Part shown: piece after piece, positions 24,117 to 31,841 of the stretch
Layout: each line of letters opens with the position of its first letter
How positions within the stretch are numbered: the first letter of the stretch is position 1
Origin: Clostridia bacterium
GTDB taxonomy: Bacteria; Bacillota; Clostridia; Christensenellales; Borkfalkiaceae
Length of the DNA stretch: 35,792 nucleotides
Direction of reading: 5' to 3'
Assembly (NCBI GenBank): GCA_017408045.1
Contig: JAFQVL010000057.1
Location: 1-35,792, forward strand
Made by a program: the position numbers and the translations under genes
Notes under the pieces: generated by a model
The model's input: only the letters and a program-made list of their open reading frames with translations
Databases searched by the model: none
Told to the model about the DNA's origin: nothing

Positions 24117-25277
24117 TTATTCTTCGATACCGTGGATACGTGCCTGCGCGTTGGGACGGGTGCACAGGAGTTCTGCATACTTGACCAAAGTCGCGGTATA
24201 TACCGGCTTACCGGGAATTTGATGCAAGATTTTACCATCCTCGCTTTCCATCCACTGCCAATCACCCAACTGACACAGCTTGAAATCATCGGTGTTGACA
24301 AGATACATCGTACCGCAGGGGCAGAAACGATCGGCAACGATGGGAATACCGTTAAAACTAATCGACTTATAGCCGCCCTCTATCTCCATCGTCTGCAATC
24401 TCGTACCCATGGAAGTGAAGTAATTGATCAAAGCGCGGCGCACGCCAAACGAACAGATAATCATATTCGGGGCGCTGCCAGAATGTTCTTCAACCATATC
24501 CATAACTGTCTGCAGAGTCAACTCGTCAATTGCACCATCGAGCAGATAATCAACGGGCTTAATCTTGGCATAATCTTCCTCGGAAAGGCCGTAAACAGAT
24601 TTATTCGTAAAGAGCGCGTCTAAGCCGGTCATTTCCTCGTCAACGCTATCGAGATACAAAAGTCCAGTTTGAAATCCTTCGGGGATAGGATCGCCCGAAA
24701 ATTTTACTACTCTTTCGACGGGGTCAATAGAGAGCACTGTTCTTTGCGTAGCGCCTTCGTAAGGTACACCGTCGTAATTACAAAAGTTTACCACCATACC
24801 GACCTGTAAGGCAGGGAGATTATCAAGTTGCATTTTTGTACGATCGTCTTGCAACTCATACGCGCCCAAGCGTGCTTGCCCGTTGCCCATGAGCATACGG
24901 TTAAAATTGTATTTTGCGCCCTTGAGCAGATTTTCCATTTCGCTATTGAGCAGGTTGACGAGGCCGCCGTCATTGCCCTGGGTCGCGCGAATCGCCTTAT
25001 CGGAAATCTCGATCGTACCGTAGAGGTTTTTCAAAGAGGCAGTCAGCTGTAAATACTTTGCGGCGTCTGCCTTAGGCAGATCACCCGTTTCCGTACCGGA
25101 AACCACGCCGGCATGAAAGCCCAAGCGAATGACCTTTTTTACGTCCTTGCCGTAAATATCGGCGGTAGACTGTTCCACCTTTGCCAAGAAAGGGGACGTT
25201 TTCATGTCAATGGAATCCTTTACGGCGTCCAAATAAAAAGATTTTAATGCATTTTCTGCAGATTGTAAACTTACCAT
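24117..25277 (-). CDS. Phage major capsid (coat) protein
   Basis: A 386-residue coat protein of the HK97-fold type. Seen: an N-terminal helical arm (MVSLQSAENALKSFYLDAVKDSI), a KLxxK-like ADAAKYLQLTASLKNLYGTIEISDKAIRA segment (in parts), a FGVRRALINYFTSMG helix and an SISFNGIPIVADRFCPCGTMYLVN core with a late WQW. These resemble coat proteins of Clostridia prophages. It follows scaffold and portal, as in P22. The ribosome site (AGGAG) is 12 bases upstream, rather far. Gaps of 75 and 65 bases flank it, unlike the overlapping neighbours, which may reflect separate expression. Confidence 0.82.
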   Translation of the reverse strand: MVSLQSAENALKSFYLDAVKDSIDMKTSPFLAKVEQSTADIYGKDVKKVIRLGFHAGVVSGTETGDLPKADAAKYLQLTASLKNLYGTIEISDKAIRATQGNDGGLVNLLNSEMENLLKGAKYNFNRMLMGNGQARLGAYELQDDRTKMQLDNLPALQVGMVVNFCNYDGVPYEGATQRTVLSIDPVERVVKFSGDPIPEGFQTGLLYLDSVDEEMTGLDALFTNKSVYGLSEEDYAKIKPVDYLLDGAIDELTLQTVMDMVEEHSGSAPNMIICSFGVRRALINYFTSMGTRLQTMEIEGGYKSISFNGIPIVADRFCPCGTMYLVNTDDFKLCQLGDWQWMESEDGKILHQIPGKPVYTATLVKYAELLCTRPNAQARIHGIEE

Positions 25278-25352
25278 ATTGTTATCATTCTCCTAATTTT
25301 TGATTTTTTTTGATACAGTTATCTTGCCTTCCCCATAAAGGGAGTGAAGCAT

Positions 25353-26096
25353 CTAATTCTCGACTTTCTGCGTTTTTAAATACGCCAAAGCCATTTTCCC
25401 GGCGTCCGAAATACTACTTGGCTTTTTGGTTGGGGTCTGCATCACACCCCTTCCGCCCACAAGCAGGGGCGCGCCGTTTTTTCCGATAGAGGAAAGGTAA
25501 TCGCCGATCACCTTTAACCGCACTTCTTCGTTTGCCATCACCTGTTCATACAACGACGGAATCTGCTCTTCCGCAACGCTTGCTTTCAAAGCCGCACCCA
25601 CGACGTTCGCCGCCGTTTCCGTTGCATTCTCCGCCGCAATATTCGCTTGCGCAGCATCACTTGCCGCTTGTACGCCGTCCGTTTCTTTCGTACCGCCCGT
25701 TTCTTGCACGCCGTCCACAACCTGCGCGCCATTCGCGTCCTGCACGCCGTCCACGTCCACCGTAGCGATAGCGATGCTTTCCTCCTCGGCAGAAGAGGGT
25801 CGTTGCTCGCTTTGCGCCGACGCGTCCGTCCGAGCGTTTGCGGCAGTACGCTTTTGGGCAGCCGCCCCATCGCGCACTTGATTTTCCTCCTCTTTTTCGT
25901 AGCGTTTGAGGCGTTGACTTCTTCTTGTAAACTCCGCCTGCAACGCCGTATACGCCTGCATCAGGGCGTTCACGTCCTTAAACTTTCCCAAATCCGTCGA
26001 GCCTACCTTTTCCTTTTCTGCGCCCATTGCGCTATGGATCTCCGATCCCTGCTCCGTTGCGATCGTTTCCACGCAAACGTTCTCCTTATCCTGCAT
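25353..26096 (-). CDS. Phage scaffolding protein with internal 12-residue repeats
   Basis: A 247-residue, acidic, Ala/Glu-rich protein. LGKFKDVNALMQAY followed by EFTRRSQRLKRYEKEEEN (about 36-72) is the usual N-terminal block of phage scaffold proteins, which line the procapsid and leave before DNA enters. The middle (about 75-165) is low in complexity and contains DGVQ three times at 12-residue spacing (116, 128, 140). The C-terminus holds a conserved-looking DAGKMALAYL helix that could bind coat. It lies between portal and coat. Confidence 0.75.
   Translation of the reverse strand: MQDKENVCVETIATEQGSEIHSAMGAEKEKVGSTDLGKFKDVNALMQAYTALQAEFTRRSQRLKRYEKEEENQVRDGAAAQKRTAANARTDASAQSEQRPSSAEEESIAIATVDVDGVQDANGAQVVDGVQETGGTKETDGVQAASDAAQANIAAENATETAANVVGAALKASVAEEQIPSLYEQVMANEEVRLKVIGDYLSSIGKNGAPLLVGGRGVMQTPTKKPSSISDAGKMALAYLKTQKVEN
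25668..25751 (-). repeat. Imperfect 36-base tandem repeat inside the scaffold gene
   Basis: GACGGCGTGCA-type words recur every 36 bases and encode DGVQ at residues 116, 128 and 140. The repeat lies in the low-complexity linker and keeps the frame. Confidence 0.7.
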
Positions 26097-26107
26097 ATTC
26101 TTTCCTC

Positions 26108-28006
26108 CTATTTTTTAATTTCCTGCAAAGCAGGCGTACATTCGCCCACTTCATTCTTCTGCAAAGCCGCCTTATGCGCACGCAGATGTTTCAAGACGCG
26201 TTCCTTAACTTCGCTCTTTTCGCCCTTTTCAAAAACGGAACTGAGCAAATATCTGGTATGCTCGTTTACGTGCAACGCATGGTCGTCGAACTCCTCGACG
26301 TCCACCTCTTTAGAGAGGAGTAGCACGTTTTCATCGCTCGCCTTTGCGACGTGCAGGGCGGAAATATCCCTTGCATTTTTCTCATCTCCAAATCCAAACG
26401 CGTCCAAAATCTTATTTCGATGCTCCTTGGGGACTTTCCCGTCCTCGTCGGTGAGCAGCCCTGCGGTAAACAGCGAGAGCAGCGTTTCCCTTTTCTCGGC
26501 AGGGGTAGCCGCCACCTCGCCCACAAAGCGTATATCCGCCGTAGGCAATTCGCTCGCGTTGAAATAATACAGTTGCACGCGCTTATTTTCCCCTGTCAGA
26601 GTCATCAACCTTGCGTTGCCGGCAAGTTGGCGATAGAGGCGTAAAATATGCCTACCGACCGTCTGTACGGCTTGTTGTACGCTATCCATCGTCGCCGCCA
26701 AGCGGGAATCGTCCTGGGACAAAAGCAGTTGCAACCCCGAGGCGGAGGTAACGTTCGTAGTCGTCGAACTTCTTGCGAGGTCGCTCACGCCCGAGATATA
26801 GGTAAACTCTTTTTCCAACCACTCTTCCTCTGCGGCAAATTCCGCAGGCATACCGCCGACGTCCAAAATTTGAGGCGGCTGCGAGCCTTGTCGAAAGACG
26901 ATCACCTTGCCGGGCGCTAAGCCCTCCTCCGCGAGCTCGTCGCAGTCAATCGAGCCGTCCTCCACGGCAACGATGCCCATTGCCAGCCTGTTTAAGAACT
27001 CGTGTTTGCGATTGCGCACGGCGTTGTAGGCACGTTGCAGAGGGATCAAGCGGTGGATTACGCTCTGCCCAAAGAACGCCCCGGGCAAGCGCAAGCAATC
27101 CTGCTTCACGAAGGGAAATCCCCTCTCGTTTCGATCTCCGCAGAGGTAGGGCAAGCCCCCTTCATACAGCAGGCAATCCCCTGCCACGATCTCCAACCTA
27201 CCGTCGGGGTACTGCGTGGAGGGCTTTACGTACCGTTCAATGAGCAACACCCCTTCCGACTCCTTTTTCACCCCTGCGCCGCCGTCGGTCGCATAGGCGG
27301 CGTACACGCCAAGAGCGTCATTCTCGCCCGTCTGTTTTTCTCCTTCCACGGCGACCCCAAAGGTTTCCAGCACGTAGGAAGGCGCAACGATCTGCGCGTG
27401 TATGAGGCTGTGCAGTTCATCAATACTCTCCGCGTCCAATCGGTCGGGGAACACCTCGAAAGCAGACAACGCCGACACGCATACCTCACCCTCGTAAACG
27501 GGAACACCGTTCGCGTCAACCGATACCTGCCTACCGCCTTTATCATTCCAAGCGATTTTGTAAAACGCACTACCGCACGTTTCTGCCCAAAGGGTCGCCC
27601 TTGCCGCCACACGCGGAAAGTCCACCGCATCCTGCACGTATTCTAAAACCGCGCTAGAGAGCTTTGCCGTCTGCACGTCGCTCTCCTCGTCGGAAAACGC
27701 ACGCACCTGCAAGGTGGGGCGCAAGTTTGTAAGCTTGCTCATTCTTGCATCTACGATCGGTGCAATTCGGTTGTAGACCCTACGGGTCTGCCAGTAAAAC
27801 TTTTTTTCCTCGGCGACGATACCGCCGTGCGGCAGAGCGTCGCAATACTGATCTCCCGACAAAAACCGCATGTTCAGCAGCCAGCCGTTCTCAATGCTTC
27901 TTCGCGCCTCTCTACGGCGTTCAAAATCCGCCTTGACCTCTGCAACCAGCGCTTCTTTTCGTTTCTTCTCCGATAATTCCTTTGCCTTTACGTCAAATTC
28001 ATTCAT
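26108..28006 (-). CDS. P22-like portal protein
   Basis: A 632-residue portal subunit, the size of podovirus portals and longer than typical siphovirus ones. Landmarks: RRSIENGWLLNMRFLSGDQY near the start, YNRIAPIVDARMSKLTNLRP, WAETCGSAFYKIAWN, a wing region with FEVFPDRL, and FFGQSVIHRLIPLQRAYNAV with the following helix (the stem and tunnel part). SDLARSSTTTNVTSASGLQLL is a strong signature of this family. A charged C-terminal helix ends the protein. It forms the dodecameric vertex through which terminase packages DNA. It overlaps the small upstream gene by eight bases. Confidence 0.85.
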   Translation of the reverse strand: MNEFDVKAKELSEKKRKEALVAEVKADFERRREARRSIENGWLLNMRFLSGDQYCDALPHGGIVAEEKKFYWQTRRVYNRIAPIVDARMSKLTNLRPTLQVRAFSDEESDVQTAKLSSAVLEYVQDAVDFPRVAARATLWAETCGSAFYKIAWNDKGGRQVSVDANGVPVYEGEVCVSALSAFEVFPDRLDAESIDELHSLIHAQIVAPSYVLETFGVAVEGEKQTGENDALGVYAAYATDGGAGVKKESEGVLLIERYVKPSTQYPDGRLEIVAGDCLLYEGGLPYLCGDRNERGFPFVKQDCLRLPGAFFGQSVIHRLIPLQRAYNAVRNRKHEFLNRLAMGIVAVEDGSIDCDELAEEGLAPGKVIVFRQGSQPPQILDVGGMPAEFAAEEEWLEKEFTYISGVSDLARSSTTTNVTSASGLQLLLSQDDSRLAATMDSVQQAVQTVGRHILRLYRQLAGNARLMTLTGENKRVQLYYFNASELPTADIRFVGEVAATPAEKRETLLSLFTAGLLTDEDGKVPKEHRNKILDAFGFGDEKNARDISALHVAKASDENVLLLSKEVDVEEFDDHALHVNEHTRYLLSSVFEKGEKSEVKERVLKHLRAHKAALQKNEVGECTPALQEIKK

Positions 28007-28286
28007 GTTTCTCTCCCTTCTTTAATTCTTGCAGCAACCGCTGCTTTTCCTTTTCCAATTCCTCGTCGGACATCGCATCACAATGCTCCTCTGCCCGTTC
28101 GCTTTCCAGAAGCAGCTGCAAGGCTTTCCAATCGCCTGGGACGTCTTTTTTCACTTCCTTTTTCTTGGTCATCTGCATTTTTCCGTCCACCTCTGCGTAT
28201 TCCACCGTAATTTCCGCCACCTTGTATCCCTTGGCGGCTTTCAGCAGCATCTCCTTGATTTTTTTATCTGTCAACAATTTTTCCAT
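27999..28286 (-). CDS. Small charged coiled-coil protein in the phage module
   Basis: A 95-residue protein, Lys/Glu-rich, with a likely helix at each end (TDKKIKEMLLKAAKGY and LEKEKQRLLQELKKGE) and a short beta stretch between. I do not recognise it. It lies between large terminase and portal and overlaps the portal start, so it is probably made with the portal. A small terminase at this place would be unusual and no DNA-binding motif is clear. Confidence 0.6.
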   Translation of the reverse strand: MEKLLTDKKIKEMLLKAAKGYKVAEITVEYAEVDGKMQMTKKKEVKKDVPGDWKALQLLLESERAEEHCDAMSDEELEKEKQRLLQELKKGEKHE

Positions 28287-28358
28287 TTTCTCGTTTCACT
28301 TCTCCAAAATTCTATTCCCCCTTATTTTTCTCTAAAAGTTCTTTTTAAGGCAACCGCC

Positions 28359-29801
28359 TTATCCCAAGCCGCCGCCACGCCGCCTATCCACAATCGTCCG
28401 TATTCTCTTTTCCTTGTCAATTTGTACGGGACTTTTGACAGGCGCAACAGGCTGTTTTTTCGGTTTAGACATCAAGTAATATCGCATCTCGTCCAAAGCG
28501 TGATCGTCCACCTTTTTCGGCGCATCGCCACCACCCCAGTAATACCCTTTCAACTCTTTGATGAGTTCCGTACAGTTGGAAAAAATATACAGATTAGGCA
28601 GTCCATTGTCCTGCTTTAAGTAGCTTTTCACCCGTGCAATTCCCGAAAATAAGTCCTTATTGACGTTCGGGTTGACCAAGATATTCCGTTCGTAAAAAAG
28701 TTCGCAAACGCTCTTCACGCCCGACAGCGTGCGTTGCTTTGCCGCGCTGTCTATCAGCGCGTGCACCCTACCCTGTTTATCCAGTTTCCAACCCAAAAGA
28801 TTACAAATCCGCTTGATTTCTGCTGCGTGGTAATCGACGTCCCGCCCTGCGGCAAAATGCTCGTAAACGACGTAGACGTTGTCGTCGAAGTCGACGGCGT
28901 ACCAATGCGCTGACAGCGGATTGTTTAGACCGGGGTCGATCGAGATGTTGTCCTGCCATTCCTTAGGAATGGCAAACGGCTCAATCACGTGAATACTCTC
29001 GTCAAATTCGGGGTATACGAGGCCCTCGGCAGCGGCAAAGCGCCCATACCGTCTTGCCTGCAGCGCCGCCTCGTCTAAGCCCCCTTCTATCGCCGCAATT
29101 TCCGCTTTATCGAGGTAGGGGTTATCCGCCCATTCCATAAATTCGTACCAAATTTCAGGGTCTTTTTTGGGGTTCAAGAAGATGTCGTGGTACACGAACG
29201 TAAACCCTTTCAAAGGGGTCATCGTCCCAAAAATATCCCCCTTTTTATCGAGCACACGCATACGGCATTCGAGGTAAATATCCTTGGGCGGCTCTTCGTC
29301 GAACCAGACGAAATCGAGGGAAGTGCCTTGGAATTTCTCTCTGCCTTGGTCGCAACTCTTAAAGCCGATCACCGAAGTTCCCCCCAACGCGCTTTTCACG
29401 CGGATAAAGTCAATGACGCCGTCCTCCGGTCGATCTTTTCTGCCTGAAATCATGACGATTTCCTCTATCCAGTCCTTGCGCAAATACCGCAATATCTTTT
29501 TTTGCGCGACATCCCGTTGCACCTGCGCGGACAGCGAAACCACCCAACCGCAGACCCCCGATTTATTTTCCCGATAGGGGTGTATCCCCCTTGCCATATA
29601 CACACACTCTACCGCGCCGCACTCCGTTTTCCCCGAACGGTTGCCGCCAAAGACCCAACGGTTTCGTTTTGAGCAGCGATGAAACGCCAGTTGCTTTTGG
29701 TGAATTTTCTCCCCCGTGTTGTATTTGGCAAGCGCGTCCCCACGCCTGCGTTTTTTCTGTTCCCGCTCGATGGCGAGTATACTTTCGACAATCTCTCTCA
29801 T
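28359..29801 (-). CDS. Phage terminase large subunit
   Basis: A 480-residue packaging motor. ATPase: Walker A GGNRSGKT at 52-59, Walker B FVWFDEEP at 164-171, coupling motif GTMTPLKG at 192-199. Nuclease: SIDPG with Asp289, IDSAAKQ with Asp351 and DDHALDEMRY at 432-441, giving the acidic triad. Length and motif order match P22 gp2-like terminases, so headful packaging is possible, although that is inference. All motifs are intact. AGAAGG lies just upstream of the start. It is the first minus-strand gene after a plus-strand insertion that separates it from the ArpU-like regulator. Confidence 0.92.
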   Translation of the reverse strand: MREIVESILAIEREQKKRRRGDALAKYNTGEKIHQKQLAFHRCSKRNRWVFGGNRSGKTECGAVECVYMARGIHPYRENKSGVCGWVVSLSAQVQRDVAQKKILRYLRKDWIEEIVMISGRKDRPEDGVIDFIRVKSALGGTSVIGFKSCDQGREKFQGTSLDFVWFDEEPPKDIYLECRMRVLDKKGDIFGTMTPLKGFTFVYHDIFLNPKKDPEIWYEFMEWADNPYLDKAEIAAIEGGLDEAALQARRYGRFAAAEGLVYPEFDESIHVIEPFAIPKEWQDNISIDPGLNNPLSAHWYAVDFDDNVYVVYEHFAAGRDVDYHAAEIKRICNLLGWKLDKQGRVHALIDSAAKQRTLSGVKSVCELFYERNILVNPNVNKDLFSGIARVKSYLKQDNGLPNLYIFSNCTELIKELKGYYWGGGDAPKKVDDHALDEMRYYLMSKPKKQPVAPVKSPVQIDKEKRIRTIVDRRRGGGLG

Positions 29802-29814
29802 ATCCTTCTAAAAC

Positions 29815-29849
29815 TTGACAAAACCCTCCTACGCCTACGGCGTTATACT
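29815..29849 (+). promoter_or_regulatory. Possible leaderless promoter of the small anchored protein
   Basis: TATACT at 29844-29849 lies six bases before the ATG at 29856, so the RNA would begin at or near the start codon. TTGACA is present at 29815-29820, but the spacer of 23 bases is too long for a normal pair. No ribosome site precedes the ATG. Confidence 0.4.
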
Positions 29850-29855
29850 CCGTTT

Positions 29856-30530
29856 ATGAAAAAATTTCTTGCGTTGCTTACGTTGTTTATCATTTTCATC
29901 ATCGGTACGCCTCCCGTCCCAAAGGCCTCCGCCGATACGGGGGAAGCGCAATATGCGTGCATTCTCTCTGAGGGGGTGTATTTTTACACTTCGGAGAACG
30001 AATACAGCGGTATCTTCACTCTGCCCAAGACGTACTACGTAAAAATTCTTTCGGTAGGCGAACGCTTCACGCGGGTAGAGTACTTAACCGATACCACGCA
30101 CACGAAAACGCTTGTTGGCTACTGCCTGACCCACCAGCTTACTTTTGTGGATTACACACCCGTGAACCCGTACCTGTATACGACCTTTGACGTTATTTAC
30201 ACGGCGGCAAACGGAGATAACAACGACGATATTTTGGACAAGCTCGTCTTCACCTGCGGATATTACGGGGATTACGCAATCGGCGCAAAACGCTACGCCT
30301 ACGTATACAAAAACGGCGAATACGCATACGTCCCCCGCCCAGAGAATTTTGAATACCCCGAGAGCACGGAATACGCCGACCGCCTCTCCTCCCCCAACGA
30401 AAGCGAAGGAGCAGCCACCGTCAACCCCATACAGCTTGGAATTTTGGCTGTACTTTGCCTGCTCGTACCGTTGCTGGCGGCAATCATATTAAAGAGTAAT
30501 AAAGCCCCCGTTTACGACCCAGAAGAATAG
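29856..30530 (+). CDS. Secreted, C-terminally anchored SH3-like protein, unknown
   Basis: A 224-residue protein with an N-terminal signal peptide (MKKFLALLTLFIIFIIG, mature part from about residue 28), a beta-rich ectodomain and a C-terminal membrane helix (about 191-213) followed by KSNKAP and an acidic tail. The ectodomain (about 30-105) looks SH3b-like: VYFYTSENEYSG, YYVKILSVGERFTRVEYL and TLVGYCLTHQLTFVDY. A similar V-E-Y...T-K-T...G-Y-L-T pattern with a C-terminal helix occurs in the protein at 31842-34352, so the two may be related. It lies opposite to the phage genes, between large terminase and the ArpU-like gene. The start has no ribosome site. Confidence 0.65.
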   Translation: MKKFLALLTLFIIFIIGTPPVPKASADTGEAQYACILSEGVYFYTSENEYSGIFTLPKTYYVKILSVGERFTRVEYLTDTTHTKTLVGYCLTHQLTFVDYTPVNPYLYTTFDVIYTAANGDNNDDILDKLVFTCGYYGDYAIGAKRYAYVYKNGEYAYVPRPENFEYPESTEYADRLSSPNESEGAATVNPIQLGILAVLCLLVPLLAAIILKSNKAPVYDPEE

Positions 30531-30543
30531 AGCACCTGCGGTA

Positions 30544-30760
30544 GTGAATTGAAATCTTTGATTTCGTGAATTGCATACTCTGTATGCGTGAATTGTTTTC
30601 CCCAGAAAACGTGAATGGATTGCCTTTGGCAATCGTTGCGGAAAAAATGAAAATCCTTCCATAACGCAAGACGTAGTCTTGCAATTCACGAACGCCGTCA
30701 AGCGTTCAATTCACGACGGCATCGCCGTCAATTCACGATTTACGCAGTAAATCAATTCAC
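30544..30760 (+). repeat. Hairpin-array element, copy 2 (complete)
   Basis: A 217-base element, same plan and orientation as copy 1. Left hairpins: aaatctttgattt, catactctgtatg, ttttccccagaaaa, attgcctttggcaat. The 33-base core is at 30634-30666. Right hairpins: caagacgtagtcttg, aacgccgtcaagcgtt, acggcatcgccgt, atttacgcagtaaat. The fourth left word is GTGAATGG. It fills the whole gap between two convergent genes, which have no other terminator, and ends seven bases before the stop of the ArpU-like gene. Confidence 0.9.
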
Positions 30761-30766
30761 CTTTGT

Positions 30767-31318
30767 TCACCCTCGTATTTCCTGCAAGAACTGTAAAAAC
30801 GCCCTTTCCTTTTTTTCAAGGCCGAGGTCTTTCCCGAGCTCTATATATGTATAAATCGCGTTAATCCCGTCGAGATCGGCAAATTCCTCTAAAAAGCGTT
30901 CCTTGGTTAAGCCCTGCCGCAAAAACCTCTCCGTCAGCTTCGCAAGGAGCTTTTTTTGTTTTCGGAAATACGTACGCTCACTCCAATAGGGAACGGTCCG
31001 CATTTTCTCGTCTGCAATCCCGGCATACTTTTCGGCAAACGCGCGTTTCACGCGATCAAGCTTGCCAAAGTACCGCACGTTCAGCAGCATTTTCTCCTCC
31101 GTTGACAGCCTGTCCAAAGCGGCAACCGCCAATTGATTCAACTGACGAACCTTTGCCTTTTCCACAACCGCCATCGCAAGATGCTCTGCAAGCTTTTGCG
31201 CAGGCTCTCTGCTGTCTGCAGACATTACCGCGCGATTGCGGATATGCTGCAAGTATCCATCCTCTATCCATTCCAAGCGTGGGTAGCAATACAAAATCGC
31301 CTTCACACAGTTTTCCAA
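30767..31318 (-). CDS. ArpU/RinA-like phage late regulator
   Basis: A 183-residue, helical, basic protein. LSTEEKMLLNVRYFGKL (about 71-87) followed by YWSERTYFRKQKKLLAKLTERF (in parts, about 111-133) is the sigma-region-4-like helix-turn-helix arrangement found in ArpU/RinA-type proteins, which switch on packaging and head genes in phages of Firmicutes. The start codon is TTG, supported by GGAGG nine bases upstream. In phages such a gene lies just before the terminase genes; here one plus-strand gene and element 2 separate them. Hairpin elements flank it on both sides. Confidence 0.6.
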   Translation of the reverse strand: MENCVKAILYCYPRLEWIEDGYLQHIRNRAVMSADSREPAQKLAEHLAMAVVEKAKVRQLNQLAVAALDRLSTEEKMLLNVRYFGKLDRVKRAFAEKYAGIADEKMRTVPYWSERTYFRKQKKLLAKLTERFLRQGLTKERFLEEFADLDGINAIYTYIELGKDLGLEKKERAFLQFLQEIRG

Positions 31319-31393
31319 ATCGTATCACCTCCAATCGGCATTCGCCGAAAATATTTTTCATTGTATTGTAGGGGAGAAGTTTCCCTTCCCATT

Positions 31394-31595
31394 AACAAAG
31401 CTTCGTGAATGGACAGCACAGCCGTCGTAAATGGAACGCTGAACGCGTGTTCGTGAATTGCAAGGCTGCACCTTGCGTTAAGGAAAAATTTTAAATACCT
31501 CCACAACGATTGCCACAAGCAATCCATTCACGTTTTGCGCAGCAAAACAATTCACGCCGCCGAGAATTCACAAAAGCCACGGGCTTTCAATTCAA
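31394..31595 (-). repeat. Hairpin-array element, copy 3 (inverted, decayed)
   Basis: Minus-orientation copy. Read on the minus strand: TTGAATTG, aaagcccgtggctttt, GTGAATTC, tcggcgg (second hairpin lost), CGTGAATTG, ttttgctgcgcaaaa, CGTGAATGG, attgcttgtggcaat. The core follows (31476-31508, again 33 bases, ends CGTTGTGG and CCTTAACG). Then come caaggtgcagccttg, CAATTCACG, aacacgcgttcagcgtt, CCATTTACG, acggctgtgctgt and CCATTCACG, and the last hairpin is missing. The words have point changes, so this copy is older or under less constraint. Confidence 0.85.
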
Positions 31596-31686
31596 TTTTA
31601 TGCCTGTCCCCGACCAGCAACACCGTGATTATATATTGCATAGGTAGAAAATCCATATTTTACTGCCACTTTTTGGTTTCAAAATC

Positions 31687-31700
31687 CGAACATTTGTTCG
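31687..31700. promoter_or_regulatory. LexA/DinR-box-like palindrome
   Basis: CGAACATTTGTTCG contains GAAC-N4-GTTC, the core of the Gram-positive LexA site, with one mismatch to the Bacillus consensus. A T-run follows on the plus strand, so it could instead be a weak five-base-stem terminator. Confidence 0.4.
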
Positions 31701-31806
31701 TGTTTTTTTAGGTATTATTTTTAATTATGACAATAGTATGCCTATTATATTTTTGTATTTTCCACGATTTTTCATAAAAGCCCAACAAAGAATCTTGCCT
31801 ATCCCC

Positions 31807-31835
31807 TTGCATTTTTTTTGTAAGCATGTTATAAT
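31807..31835 (+). promoter_or_regulatory. Promoter giving a probable leaderless mRNA
   Basis: TTGCAT (31807-31812), a 17-base spacer and TATAAT (31830-31835). The ATG at 31842 is the seventh base after the -10 box, the normal transcription start, and no ribosome site exists upstream. Confidence 0.8.
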
Positions 31836-31841
31836 AGCGAT

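Larger units (their letters stand above)
21687..31318 (-). mobile_element. P22-like head and neck module, partial prophage
   Basis: Minus-strand cluster in the order ArpU/RinA-like regulator, (gap with a plus-strand gene), large terminase, small protein, portal, scaffold, coat, gp4-like, gp10-like, unknown. The order from terminase to gp10 follows phage P22. Missing from the window are small terminase, integrase, repressor, replication, needle and ejection proteins, tailspike, holin and endolysin. All frames are open and several overlap. Boundaries are set by gene content only; I found no att repeats. Confidence 0.75.
31319..31841. other. Long intergenic region with element 3 and regulatory sites
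   Basis: A gap of 523 bases between divergent genes. It holds the GGAGG ribosome site of the ArpU-like gene (near 31330), element 3 (31394-31595), a LexA-like palindrome (31687-31700) and the promoter at 31807-31835. No open frame with a ribosome site is seen. Confidence 0.7.

Noticed and set aside
29815..29849. Strong promoter TTGACA plus TATACT before 29856
   Set aside because: Both boxes match consensus, but the spacer is 23 bases. Only the -10 box is kept as a likely element.
20173..30760. Hairpin elements as plain transcription terminators
   Set aside because: Copy 2 could serve two convergent genes, but copy 1 lies next to a complete trmB terminator, copy 3 lies between divergent genes and copy 4 lies between two good terminators. 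No T-run follows the main stems in a consistent way.
20160..31607. Target-site duplications around the hairpin elements
   Set aside because: The flanks of copies 1-3 were compared by eye; no direct repeat longer than a few A/T bases was found, so transposition is not shown.
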